Assembly (NCBI GenBank): GCA_015146655.1
Contig: VKHL01000048.1
Span: 62,001 to 126,000 of the forward strand
Source: Ochromonas danica
Taxonomy: Eukaryota > Sar > Chrysophyceae > Chromulinales > Chromulinaceae
Length of the DNA stretch: 64,000 bases
Reading direction: 5' to 3'
Position 1 is the stretch's first letter; every line of letters starts with the position of its first letter. This document shows positions 9,473 through 21,344 of this stretch, one piece after another. The position numbers were made by a program, and so were the translations under genes. Below the pieces are notes generated by a model, which saw only the letters and a program-made list of their open reading frames with translations, was not told the DNA's origin and made no database searches.

Positions 9473-11004
9473 TTCTCACTTATTTTTCTTTCTTATTCAA
9501 GAAGATTGAGAAAGATGGAGTTGTCGACTTGCTTGCCAACACAATCAATCAATCAATTGACCGGTCCACATCACACCTCTCTCTATTAAGTTAACAACAA
9601 AAGTGGAGTTTTGTTAGAGTAAATTACGAGAAAAAATAGCATTTTGCCATTCATACTCTCCACCTCGTGAATAGGGTGGCGGGTGTGCCGGTTCTAGTAG
9701 TCCAAGGTAATGAATGCACTTGTACTCAGTAGACTTTTGAAAATTCTACATGGTGGAAAATGTGGGAAAGCTATCCTGGCAAAAAGCTGGTCATGTCTCT
9801 GTACTTGCGGTAGAAGCAGCACTGTGTTCACCGTTGCTTCCATTACCTGATAAAAGGGGATGGCTTGGAATCGGCACCATAATGATTTTATTGGGGAGTG
9901 AAACTTGTAGTGAGCCTTCGGCTTGTCAGTAAGAGTCAATTGTGCTCCTGGTCTCTTTTAGAATCCTCATGTTGATGCAAATCATCGCTTCTTCTTCTTC
10001 TTTCTAATTCTAGTGCAATCATCGCTGTTCAATCCATTCATGAGTTTGTGAGCCATTGTTTGTGCGTATGAAGTTTGTGAATGATGTCGTTAGTTAATTA
10101 CATAACGTTCATGGATAAAAAGTTCAGATTTAATCGTTATTTGATTTAGAAACTTTCCTTAATATACTAGAGCACGGACTATATATAAAAGTGAACTCAA
10201 AATGACACGGTATAACACACAATTTCTTCGAAACCACAACAATCACATTTTGATTCCCATTAATCAGAGGAACACCAAAAACTGAATGCTTTTTCAACAA
10301 TCACAAAGAAGAAACCGTCGACACAATAAAGTCCCTTTCCACATATCGAAAAGTCCAGAAAACGAAGTTTCTTCAACGCCATGCACACTCTTCTGTCTGT
10401 TTTGGGTGTGTGTGTTGTCTCTCTGTGTGTTCACTCTTCTGCCGTGTGCTTGCACAACACCACCACAGAGAGCATCACAACATCAAAATTCACTGTTCAA
10501 TCATTTTCCCTGCTGCCCTTCTACTGTACCATCTTCTTTGTTGTTTAACTCTCAGCAAGCTTGACCTTCTTCTTGCTTAGATTTTTTCTCCTAAAATAGT
10601 AAGATCTTGCTATTGATTTTTTTTTGCATTGGATAGATTATATTTTATTCTCTTATTCTATAATCATTCTTCCTTCAGCGGAATTCTTTCCTTCTTTGTC
10701 TTTTCTTCCTATCCAAGGATTTTATAGACACTCTATTTAGGAAGTAATAGCATAATAATTTGAGCTGAAAGAGATTGTACAGGACATATTTTCTCTTTCC
10801 TGGGACATTTCTTTTCCATACAATTTATTTCCTGACGGAAATTCTGAAAATTCGCGGACAAGACCGTGAAAACAGCCTTTGCTGACCATATCAATACTAT
10901 TTCATTACTATTTCTTGCTTGATTGGTGAGAATAGTAAATTTCTATATCAGTCTCATTCCATCTATTCCTCTCTTTGCATTATCAATAATTGTGTATAAT
11001 CACC
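9473..11004. other. Gene-free stretch
   Basis: 1.5 kb between the divergent uL15m and RGS-like genes. Only short open frames of biased composition occur (the longest is 92 codons near 10286), with no family resemblance and no convincing splice structure. It is AT-rich near 10.6-10.7 kb. No RNA gene was recognised. Confidence 0.6.
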
Positions 11005-11646
11005 ATGGGGTGTGGAGCATCAACTGGTCGACCTCAACAAAAGGTCATTGCTAGAGATTCTAATATTCAAGATGAAGCACGTTCCTATCGATCTAAAGTG
11101 GGAGCTATGCGTATTATCCTCAAGAATGTTCATCAACGTCGTGCTTTAATTACTTATTTAGAAGCACGTAAGAAAGCAGAATTTGTAAAATGTTTTCAAG
11201 AATTAGAAGAAGCACGGTTAGTGAAAGATGATAAACAATTCCGTGGTGAGTTAAAGAAAGTGATATCGAACTATAAATCTGTCATGGAAGTGGCAGAATC
11301 CAAACATGCTGATCCTCAAAGTATTGAATATTCTTTATGGGATTGCTTTGGTCCATTACGACATACTAATATGGACACCGTAACGATCTTACAAGCCAAT
11401 AAATATGTTCACATTGCACAAGATTCGTTACTCTCTCAAATTTGTACTCTCTTTGAAGCATTCTTAAACTCTAAAGAGTATGAAGATTGTAAGAATTTTA
11501 CAGTAGAAAATCAGAAGATGGCTCGATCACCACGTGGGATTAGAGATACTGGACCTCGCAATAAGCATGTCATACGAGCGAAGGAGAATAGTGTGAGTAT
11601 TTCTGGGGAAGGGCGGTCCTTCCAAGGAGTCGTGATTCAATCTTAA
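11005..11646 (+). CDS. RGS-like domain protein with N-myristoylation signal (213 aa)
   Basis: The start at 11005 has a strong context (CACCATGG) and yields MGCGAST: Gly2 for myristoylation and Cys3 for palmitoylation, so the protein should sit on a membrane's cytosolic face. A Met five codons upstream would destroy this signal. Residues ~45-165 have the length and helical spacing of an RGS domain: RALITYLEARKKAEFVKCF at the start, SLWDCFG in the middle, then a closing FEAFLNSKEYEDC that resembles the last helix of RGS proteins. RGS proteins speed GTP hydrolysis by G-alpha subunits. The domain call is from pattern only and sequence identity is low. The basic C-terminal ~40 residues are probably disordered. 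Single exon. Confidence 0.6.
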   Translation: MGCGASTGRPQQKVIARDSNIQDEARSYRSKVGAMRIILKNVHQRRALITYLEARKKAEFVKCFQELEEARLVKDDKQFRGELKKVISNYKSVMEVAESKHADPQSIEYSLWDCFGPLRHTNMDTVTILQANKYVHIAQDSLLSQICTLFEAFLNSKEYEDCKNFTVENQKMARSPRGIRDTGPRNKHVIRAKENSVSISGEGRSFQGVVIQS

Positions 11647-13036
11647 TCAACTCCTCTCCTCTTCCAACTTTCACCATCTGCTCTTCCTATCTATGTATTC
11701 TTGCTTTCATTTCGTTTTCATAAGTTCCCTTTCTCCCTCCTTGAATCTATCTACCTTGTAAATATGGGCTGGTGTTTGTAAATATCTTCCTTTTGAATTG
11801 TTGGATATGGTGGTGAGTAAATACATCTGAATAGAGTTTAAACCAGCTGATTGTTTCTTTCAGCATGAGCAAGTTTAGTTCAAGATGACCAAACTCACAA
11901 AGGAACTGATGGTGGTAGTCCCTTGCTGGCCTCGCCGTTGCTTGTGATGTCCATTCACTCTCTTTCTTTGTGATCATATAAATGCTTTGATTTGCCATAT
12001 TCCTCGGCGTTTTTCGCTCTTCTGTCCGCGTTGTTTTTTGGATTGATTGGAATGCTTAGCTTATCTGATATTGTGGGGTGGATGAACAACAACCAAATCA
12101 TGCCACTGTGTACATTCCACTTTTGTGTCAGTAGTGCTTGCAATAATGCTGTTCCTCCACGATATGATATGACTTTGATGACCTAATGGTTTGGTATGAC
12201 ATCGGTGTTTTTACTGCTTTGTTTACTTTCCCTAACCTAACTCTATTATTCCCTTTCTTTCTACTCTGTCAGTATTGTGGACATTTCTGTGCTGCCCACT
12301 ATTTGTAGGCTTCTATAATAGTTTTCTTTCTCAGTCCTCCTCACGTTCTTCCTCCCTCTTAATAAGTTCTGGACCTGCCAAAAACAGTAGCTACTTACAT
12401 GGTCTAGATATGCTGGTATGAAATGATTTCCTACCTTCTCTTTGCTTTGTCTACCCTTTAGCATTCATCGCAAAGAAGTTGTAACACAATCACTTGATTT
12501 TTTGATAAACTAAGTCTGACCTATTGGACAGCCTAGTGCCAGAGCTTGTTATCCTTAATCACCTTAACCATAGCTCACCTCAACTAATGCACAACCCTGC
12601 TCATGTACAAATACAATAGGGTAGGTAGCCAAATCAGGGAATCGGCCGTTTGTGGAAAAGAAGGATTAATATCATTTCATTATTAATTCTTACAGTGAAC
12701 GCTTGTTGTTAACACAAATGACGAATTAATTCGATTCAATTACAACGTGTTTTTGGAGGGGGGTTTCGCCCACCGGACCCAAAAAATGCACGTCTGTGAG
12801 AACATCTCCCTCGCTTCACAATAATAGTTCACCATTTTCGTCCCCAGACAAACTCTCTCTCTGCTGCCTCCAAGTGTTTGAGAAAAAGAAGATTGAGATC
12901 TAACAAGAAATCTCTTGAAAAGAAAAAAAAAGACTACCTCTTCCTTGCTCTTCTTTCTCTTATTATTATTATTGGTTTACCTACTATCTATTATTTTCTT
13001 TCTTTTATTCTCAATCAATAGAAGATTATCTATAAG
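11647..13036. other. Gene-free stretch
   Basis: 1.4 kb with only short, unsupported open frames. The ~150 bp before the next ATG are pyrimidine-rich with a TTATTATTATT run (~12961-12973), probably the 5' UTR or promoter of the ankyrin-DHHC gene. Confidence 0.6.
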
Positions 13037-15699
13037 ATGATGAAAGAAGAAGAAGGAACTGAGTTAGTCTCAATGGAGGAGAAGGAGAAGGAAGGAGCAG
13101 CAGTAGAAGATACTACCCCATCTCAAGTAAGTGATTGTTTTCGACTCTCTATCCATGGAATGTGTTAGTCTAATACTGAAGGTTACCACCCACTGATAAT
13201 GATGGAATCTGTTATTAGGAGTTTACAGTAGATGATTTAATGAATATTACTCGTTTTGGAACAATTATGCATATTCGACATGTCTTAGAGAAATGTCCTC
13301 ATCTTATCCAATCGACAGGTTAGTAAGTTAGTTAGTTAGCGAGTGAGTGAGTGTGTGTGTGGTTAAGACTTTACAATATAGTAGTGGTGGTGTGTGGTGT
13401 AGTATGTGTAATCTAGTGTATACCGTGTAGTATTGTCTATATTATATGTATGTTAGACATCATGATAGTGTATGGTACTCTTCCTGTGGTATATTGGATT
13501 GTAACTCATATCCCCCAAGTAAGAACACTGTACACCTGTCTAATCATCGGATAACATGCTGTCCTACCACTAGATAACACGGGAGCCACAAGTCTTCACT
13601 GGGCTGCTCGACGAGGTGATCTTGCAATCTTCACTTTACTCTACGAAGCCTATCCATCCAATCTTTCCACCCCAACACATAGCAAGAATGATCCCAATAG
13701 TAGTGCCATGACACCTTTACATTGGGCAGTGGTGGAAGGACAAGTTGGCATTGTAGACTATCTGATCCATCATCATGTGGAAGTATTGAATGATCTTGAT
13801 GGTTCTCTTTGTACTGCATTAATTATTGCTGTACAATATAATCATCTTGATCTTGTTATTCGACTATTACAGGTATGTATGTAATGAGAGATCCTCGCTA
13901 ACCTTGGTGAAGTTATTGTTGTTCTTATATATTGTTGTGGTGCGTGTGAATACCATTACCTATTGACTGTGTACTGTAGGTCTCCAAGGATCTCTATGCT
14001 GTGGATGTCAATGGTGATACTGCATTACATTGGGCAGCTTATAAAGGTCATGAGCTACTAGTGGAAATGTTAATGGAATATCTTCCCAATGCCTTAGAGA
14101 TGGAAGATAAGTTTGGACAGGTGAGACATTTTACCCAAATCCCTCGACTTCCCTCAGCTAATATGATCATATCATGATATGCATGTGTCACCTGCTGGGG
14201 TAATGATTAGACGCCATTACATCTCGCGTCTATGAAAGGTCATATCTCTGTCATTCGCTCTCTTATCCTACGCTATGGTGCTAATATACGTAAACGAGAT
14301 CGACAAGGAATGACTCCTATTGATCAAGCTGTGAGTAAAGGACTAATCTATACTGAGGTTACCTTGCGCGTCTTGTTTGCTCAAGATAATGGTGGAGGAG
14401 CAGGTGGTGGAGGTGGAAGTAGATTAGATGAAGGGAGAGGAGGCAGGGGTAGTAATTCGAGTTACCTCACTCAATGGATGAAAGAGCTGTATGGATGTTA
14501 TGAGGTAGTCAAAGGTATGGGATGGAAGCGAGCCATGGACCGAAAGTGAGTAAATCCTGTGCTATCTTGTTGATGTGGTTGTGGTTGTGGTTGTTGTTGC
14601 TAACGACAGTGTGATGTTGTTGTTTAGAGTGCTCTTTCTATTGTTTGTTGGACTGACAGAAGGTGATCAAGCACGTTGGTTATGGCGACTAATCTTTATA
14701 TCCAATTTCTATGCTACCTACCTTACACATGCTTATTATACCCTTTCTATGAAATTGAGTGACCTCACTACCTTGCACCTCTTGAATACATTCCTACAGT
14801 CTCTATGGTGGATTGCTTTTGTTATGTGTTTGCTTTCTTCACCTGGTGAAGTCACTGCACCACTAACACTACTTCCTCCTAACTCATCTACCTCGAGTAG
14901 AAGGTCAGCTGTCTCTAAGTATACATCGGTTGGAGATTGTGAGAATGGTGGAGTGTTGGACATGGATAGTAGTGGTAATGAACCTCTTCTATCCTCGTCT
15001 GGTGTAGCTTCCTCACTACCTACCTATCGTGAAGTCTTAGCCTCTTCTATCGTTACCTCTTCTACCACACCACCCCCTCCTGCACGACGGTATCTCAATC
15101 AAGTTTGTCATACCTGCAAGGTTATACGACCTTTGCGTTCAAAGCATTGCAAAATTGCTAACAAATGTGTCTACAAGTTTGATCATTTCTGTCCCTATGT
15201 CTTCAACACGGTGGGTAGAGACAACTACCGATACTTCTTCTCCCTGTTAGTCATCCATCCACCTGCGTATCTTGGCTTTCTCTTTACGACCTATATTGCA
15301 TGGAGAAGAAGTGTGGAAGGCATTCAATTGACATCTGGGGGACTTGTTCTCTTCTTGGCCTATTCCGTGTTGATGTTTACTTTAATGCTAGGCCTGTTGT
15401 CTTATCATTTGAGATTGGTCTTTCGGAATCTCACAACGAATGAAGATATCAATGTCTATAAATATCCTTATTTCTGGAAAGGTGGAGCAGGAGTAACAGG
15501 AAGTGGTGGTGGACATGTTTGTGATGTCTATGATAATCCTTTTCGCTGTGGTAATGCTTGGGAATGTCTGCAAGAAGTCTATAGCCCTGACCAGAGGTCC
15601 TATTATAGTCGAGAAGATGTCTTGGAGCATAGAAGACTCCCACCACCTACCAATTGTTCTACTTCTGGATGTTCTTCCTCATCATGCAGGAAGAAGTAA
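13037..15699 (+). CDS. Ankyrin-repeat DHHC-type palmitoyltransferase, Akr1/HIP14-like (678 aa, 6 exons)
   Basis: Exons are 13037-13126, 13219-13318, 13574-13872, 13980-14120, 14211-14545 and 14628-15699; all introns are GT-AG and the joined frame is open. Ankyrin repeats run from ~65 to ~260 (GATSLHWAARRGD, MTPLHWAVVEGQ, DTALHWAAYKGH, TPLHLASMKGH). About four membrane helices follow, and between helices 2 and 3 is the cysteine-rich catalytic loop. It begins CHTC (482-485) and continues RPLRSKHC, then FDHFC (Cys510). The canonical DHHC is DHFC, and two zinc-ligand cysteines are replaced (Ala499, Thr516). Yeast Akr1 uses DHYC and also lacks ligands, so activity is plausible. The TTxE motif (NLTTNED) follows the last helix. 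Such enzymes S-acylate substrates at Golgi or endosomal membranes. Confidence 0.88.
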
Positions 15700-16444
15700 G
15701 TGAAGGATTTGTGAAGTATGGTAGGCTTTACTGGAAGAGGGAGGAAGGTGTGTTGGATGAAGAATCTAGCAAATGCCAAATAGATGGTTATGTAGTGTAG
15801 ATTAGTTTATTTGCCAAGAGCATCACTTGATAAGATGTGTAGCGTTCTCCTGGTGTGCTTCTCTAAAAGCTTATGTAAGAATTGTTTGCATAGCAAAGTG
15901 GAAAGTAGTTTACCATTATATCGCTATATAAAAGACTAAGGCTTTCTGTTTGGCACTAAACTTGCTTAACAGGATCGTCGATACAAAGTACAGTTGAGCA
16001 GAACACAGCAGGAAAGATCAAACCAGTAAAGCATTTGAATGATCTCATCAACAAACCAAAACGTTGATATAAAATACCTCCTCCTTACAAGAACAAGTTC
16101 TCTATTATCAACCCTTTGAGTAAGGAACATTTCATTCCTTTTACGGTGGCCGTTACGGGTGGTACTGTTTAGAGTGGAGCATTACAGCTACAATGTATTC
16201 TTGATACTTAGATACTGAATCAAACGCAATTGAAATTATTGCATAATATTAACTACATCAAAAGTTATCGACAATAAACATTTTGTCTCAATTTCGCTTT
16301 CCCCCGCGTGATTGTACCAAAGATGAAACCAACAAAACGAAACAATTAGACTAGACCAGTCTATTAAACATTGAATTACTAGTAGACTCTATCCTATTGA
16401 ATGTACTATACCTCTCTATTATTATCTTATTTTACTTCTTGTTA
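15700..16444. other. Gene-free stretch
   Basis: 745 bp between two plus-strand genes, holding 3' UTR and promoter. No repeat or RNA gene is seen. The ~50 bp before the next ATG are pyrimidine-rich and encode a hydrophobic run if read in frame, which I treat as 5' UTR. Confidence 0.6.
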
Positions 16445-17368
16445 ATGGCTAATAATAAATTCTTTCGTCGATATCGAGAATTAGAAAAATATCGTCTTGC
16501 TGATAATAATCCAACAACTGATTTGACTTTTACACAAGATCGTCTTGAAGTCTTTCAAGCTCTTTGGACAGACCCTCTCTCCTCTACCACTAACAAGACT
16601 CGTCATCATCATCATCATAATGGCAATAGTGGACCAGTACAACCTTTAAAATTCCATGGTAAACTTGTTCGTTCAAAAGAATATCGTCATGAATTACGTA
16701 AAAAGCGTGAAGATGCTGATAAGAAAAGACAAAAAGAATTTCAACGTGAACATTTAATACGACAACGTGAAGATGAACATAAAGCAACCATTGCTTTAGC
16801 AAAGACATTAAAAGATTATGTTGAAAATCATCAAGTCATTCCAAAACAAGTAATTGATCAATCAGATGCTATACGATTGACTAGTAAAGATGAACTGTCT
16901 TTAAAGACCAACCATCTACATTCTATCTCTCCTCCTCCTTCTCTTCCTCTTGCTCCTCCTCGTGGTATTGGTAATGTCGCGGTAGAACATGAATTAAGTA
17001 TTACGAAACATAATGAGGATGAGACTGTTTTCCCTAAACTTACCTATAGTCTATCAACTCAACCTATGAAAATACCTCATACTTTACCTGCTTTGGCAAC
17101 ACCTCATTTAAAAGGACATGGTAAATGGACGATAGAAGAACGACAACGTATGAATGAGATCTACCATACGTTACAACCTCCTCGTCGTGGTGCACCACAA
17201 GCTTTAATTAATCTTTATTTAGAGACATTTACTGAACGATTTATTGTATATTATCCTTTCCGTCCAAGAGAGATGATTAAAGAGAAGATTAGTGCATTAT
17301 ATAGGAAGAGACAATTTAAAGAGAAAGGAGAAGAAGTCTACTGGGAGAAACTTGGTGGTAGTAGTTAG
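16445..17368 (+). CDS. Protein with C-terminal SANT/Myb-like helical domain (307 aa)
   Basis: The start is taken at 16445 (MANNKFFRRYREL); an ATG 48 bp upstream would add an unlikely hydrophobic 16-mer. Residues ~75-135 are a long charged helix, probably coiled coil (ELRKKREDADKKRQKEFQRE). A Pro-rich linker follows. The C-terminal ~75 residues start GKWTIEERQRMNEIYHTL and end FKEKGEEVYWEKL. The KWT-EE-R opening resembles a SANT/Myb helix, but the two later tryptophans are not spaced as in Myb, so this may be a separate protist family. Nuclear or cytoskeletal roles cannot be separated from sequence. Single exon, with a His-rich stretch near residue 60. Confidence 0.65.
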   Translation: MANNKFFRRYRELEKYRLADNNPTTDLTFTQDRLEVFQALWTDPLSSTTNKTRHHHHHNGNSGPVQPLKFHGKLVRSKEYRHELRKKREDADKKRQKEFQREHLIRQREDEHKATIALAKTLKDYVENHQVIPKQVIDQSDAIRLTSKDELSLKTNHLHSISPPPSLPLAPPRGIGNVAVEHELSITKHNEDETVFPKLTYSLSTQPMKIPHTLPALATPHLKGHGKWTIEERQRMNEIYHTLQPPRRGAPQALINLYLETFTERFIVYYPFRPREMIKEKISALYRKRQFKEKGEEVYWEKLGGSS

Positions 17369-18080
17369 TAATGGTAATGGTAGTAATACTAACAATAGTG
17401 TTGAAGAGAAGAATGGCCTCATGTACTATCCATTAAAGTGTGTTGAAATCAAGACGATGATGTAGTCAATGTGTTCATAATGTGTTAATAGAAATCAGAT
17501 ATTAAACAAGCAATCTCTCTCTCTATCAAGTTAACCTTGGAATTGACTACAACATAAACAAGAGTCAATCAATCAATCAACTCTTGTACACGCAGGAGCC
17601 CCACAACTAACTAATGATATGATAGAGAAGGAATACTTGAATATCAGCAAAGCTATGCAAAGCAATGTGACAGACTAACAATTAAAATCAGATGTCTTTT
17701 TTACACACAAAATGAACAAACCACACTGACTTTAACAATCGAGTCTATAACAAAACCTTCAAGTTAATGCTTGACATTTGTTGAATACTATACATATATA
17801 TGCTCCTTCTTCTTCTTCCCAGCAGTAAGTACCAGGGGATATGTTGTTGAATCTAATGTGTGTGTTGAGAAATATGAAGAGAAATACAATCTGCTAACCC
17901 ATCCATCCTTGGAGGGATCATCCAGATCGTATATCCAGTATATGTTTTGCTTGCTAGCTAAGAAATATATATCAACTGTTTTCATATATATATAGAGAGG
18001 TTATCTTCTTCATGAAGCAAACACTTGCAGTTATACTACAGTATGATGATATGAAAACAACCTGCCTTTGAGCTGAATCA
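17369..18080. other. Gene-free stretch between convergent genes
   Basis: 712 bp with no convincing gene. It contains a TATATATATA tract near 17980. Short open frames on both strands overlap each other and lack support. Confidence 0.6.
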
Positions 18081-20427
18081 TTATAGCTTCCAATAGACGG
18101 ACACAGCTCCTTGTTCAATCATATGTGATGGAGGTCCTCCAGCTTGACGAGCTTTCTGTACTGCAGCATGTACATCATGTGAAGAACATCTCTTGAAATA
18201 ACAAACACTTCCAACAAATGTAAACCCACTACATGCCTTGTTGTCAATTTGATATGGAGAGGATTTCTGACCACCATTATTAACTCGAGAGGTAATAGCA
18301 TTACAAAGAGCACAACATGATGCTAAACTAATAGCTCGTTGATTGGAAATATCACATTTTCCACGTAAAAGATCAATATTGGTAATATATTGAAATGATG
18401 AACATTCAGGTTCAGTCTTCCATTCATCCCATGGATTAGAGAAGTTAACCCATGATACATATTGTGGTAATAAAGCTGACTGATATTTTCGTAATCGATC
18501 ATATTGATGAACTATACTGAACATTTGGTTATTATGTGATGCTACTACAACAGTTCCTTCTTGTTCTTTATTCTTAGAGGTCAATACAGTCTTCCGTTGG
18601 AGTGAGAAGACAGGAGGGTATAATTCTAAAACAGCTTGTAAATGGATCACAGCACTGTCAGGAGGAAAGATGATCCTTGCGGGCGAGAGATGGAAATAGA
18701 TCAAAACATTGTGTACCCCTTGATCAACACCATTACGTTCACAAGAAGGGAATGATAAGTCACGACTTAACACTTCAATGGCTTTCTCATAATTACTAAA
18801 TGTCGGTAGATTTGGTAATGTTCCTTGATAACGATTACGTGACTCTCCACCAAAATCACTTATCCATTGTTGACTTGTAGACACTTTGTATAATCTCTCT
18901 GCTGTAGATAGATATGCCTTTAATACATCTGGTCCATCTCCTCGTAAAATACCCGCCATGAGATGTAAGTATCTGATCATACCAGGTAAATAGCCACGTA
19001 CTACACCCGAGCAAAGAACAGGCATTTGCGAGACAACATCGAGTACCTTATCACCAAAACAAGAGCTTATCCATTTACTATTCCATCCACAACTACCGAT
19101 AGTGATTCCACCCGATGGATCTTCTCCTACAGCTTCAATTTCATGAAGAGCATGAAGCATTTCTCCACTATACTGTGTAAGCAGAGTATCCATAAGAGGA
19201 CGATCAGGTAAAGGCAATGGTAATGAAGGCAATGAAGCGAAAGGTGGTGCTTGGAATGCAGTATCACGAACATCTACTACAGCAATACGATGGAAGAAAT
19301 CTTTTATACGAGGTACACACTTTTCAATTGATAGTCTTGACTGCTTTAGACTCCATTCATCACATGCTTTCCCTAAACGACTGAAACGACTGAACAAACT
19401 GTTGCCTTTGCCTTCTCGTTTTAACACGTCTGCAATATCTTTATCCGTTCTATCTTCATGATAGAGTAACTGCTCCACGGTATTATCACTAGATACCCAA
19501 ACTTCATCATCAGAGAGTCTCCAAGCATGAAGTAGACGATCATAAAGGATATATCTCACTGTAGAAGGATGATATCTTCTTAATACTATAGGTAAGAGTT
19601 GATTGACATCAACACAAATGATATGAAGGTTATATTCTTTAATAATAGAAAGAATTCTTCCTGTTGGTTGAGAGTTAAAGAATAATATCACAGTGATATT
19701 AGGAGAAACAGAATGTAAAGATGCAGCAAAGATTGCTAAATGCTTTTCATCAATATTGAATGCTAGACCTATACCATCATCATGCAATGACATTCGTTAT
19801 GACCTGTAAATACATCCAAAATCAATCTACTTTACTCTTACCTAAAATAAGATCACGTGATTGATACTGTCTAGTGGATATTTTCATTATACCTTGATCA
19901 CTCCATTGTGTAATAGAATAAGAATAAGTGACTCTCTTTTCCTTCTCTATTATAGGAGAAGGTATCTCTTGTTGTGCATTCATTGCATTTTTCCTTGATG
20001 TCTCTGTCTCAATAATATTGCCTTCGATGGACTTCGACGGAATGTCTCCCTCAGACTTGAACACCTCTGATATTTGCTGCTCGTCAACTTTTGGTGGTAC
20101 TGATCTGAGCAAAGCAGTAGTGGCAGCACGAGAGGAGGCAAGCCGTGAATCAACAACAACAATCTTCTCATTTGTCAACCACTGCCCCAAAGCTGATACC
20201 AACCAATCAAACAATAACAGACATTAGTCTTGTTCACTATCTAATGGCAATAGACAAGGAAATGTAAGCTTACCATGATTGACTACAAGATGATTTCCAA
20301 CAAGCATCAAAATAACAACAAGACAGACAAATCCCATACAAAGATAAGAACGACGATTCCAAAAGGAACGTGAACGTTCTTTCATCAATGAAGGTATTGC
20401 TTTACTTGTAATACGACGATTCGTCAT
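18081..20427 (-). CDS. Type II membrane protein, glycosyltransferase-like with PAN/Apple-like tail (730 aa, 3 exons)
   Basis: Exons on the minus strand are 20427-20274, 20192-19842 and 19768-18081; introns of 81 and 73 bp are GT-AG, phase 1. The first in-frame ATG is at 20427. A basic stretch precedes one helix (CMGFVCLVVILMLVGNHLVV), the layout of a Golgi type II enzyme. The lumenal part has an alternating beta/alpha pattern (HLAIFAASLHSVSPNITVILFF), and VVDVRDTAFQAPPF resembles the DxD-bearing strand of a nucleotide-sugar transferase family. The last ~100 residues are Cys-rich (KCDISNQRAISLASCCALC ... CYFKRC) with the spacing of a PAN/Apple carbohydrate- or protein-binding module. The donor and acceptor sugars are unknown. 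The acceptor of exon 3 lies inside a longer open frame, at TATAG|GTCTAGC. Confidence 0.72.
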
Positions 20428-20838
20428 TGAAGATGCTGCTGGATTCAAAATGATAATTCCGATAGAACAATAATAATAGTACTAGTAGTAGTAGTAGTAG
20501 AAAGCAATTGATTCCCAATTAGTTCATTCTCAATACTGGACAATCTCATCTGCTGCTCTGCTGGCGGTGAATTTGATTTTTGGGTTACCACCACTGCCAG
20601 AATTTGGTAGCCTCAACAAGCAAATTACCATTAGAAACTCGAAAATTCTGAGAATAATCTCCTCCTATTTTTGGCCTAGCTAGGCCTGGAATTTATAACT
20701 TCGGAGGAGCAAAAAATCATATCAAAACTATTAGATCTACATGTATTGCGGTATTGTACTTCAACAGACTAAGTTGCTGCTGGACACGGAAGAAGAGGGT
20801 CAGGATCATCCTCTGAGTTGGTGTTGCGATTCTCTCTT

Positions 20839-20936
20839 GAGTTTCTTGGAGCCTTAACACCTTCCATACTTAAAGAGATATACCTTCGGTCAGGAAGCTC
20901 TTTAAGTATGGTAGGTGTTAAGGCTCCAAGAAACTC
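20839..20936. repeat. 39-bp inverted repeat forming a long hairpin
   Basis: The left arm at 20839-20877 (starts GAGTTTCTTGGAGCC) and the right arm at 20898-20936 (ends GGCTCCAAGAAACTC) are reverse complements at 38 of 39 positions around a 20 nt loop. The flanks are not complementary. It sits in the 917 bp gap between the start codon of the glycosyltransferase-like gene and the LRR palindrome; I see no gene in the rest of that gap. Confidence 0.95.
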
Positions 20937-21344
20937 TACACGACGTAGATTGCATGATGCCAGTACTTGTAATCAAAGTGAATACCAAATCAAACTATAT
21001 CCCCGGTCAATTGCGTGCCAAAGATTACTATATTATAACCCCACAACGTACTCTTGTTATGATACAACATTCAAATGGAAAGCTCAAACACATCACACTA
21101 GGCATCACACTAAGATAATCACCACCCATCATATTCAAGTAATGGTAATGGGGTAGAAATATGGTCATTTATAACAGAAGACGAGAAAGTGCATATCATT
21201 AATCAAGTCACATAGTCATCTGCATACAACAGTCTACTAGTAAACGGTGGCTTCGACGAAACCTCGTCTTGTTGACTCCCTCTCAATTAACCTATACTAC
21301 GGTCTCTAACAAACAACAAACCTCTGAGGCATGACGACTTTAAC

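Noticed and set aside
9694-10564. Short open frames upstream of the RGS-like gene
   Set aside because: No conserved motif, no splice partner and biased composition; probably non-coding.
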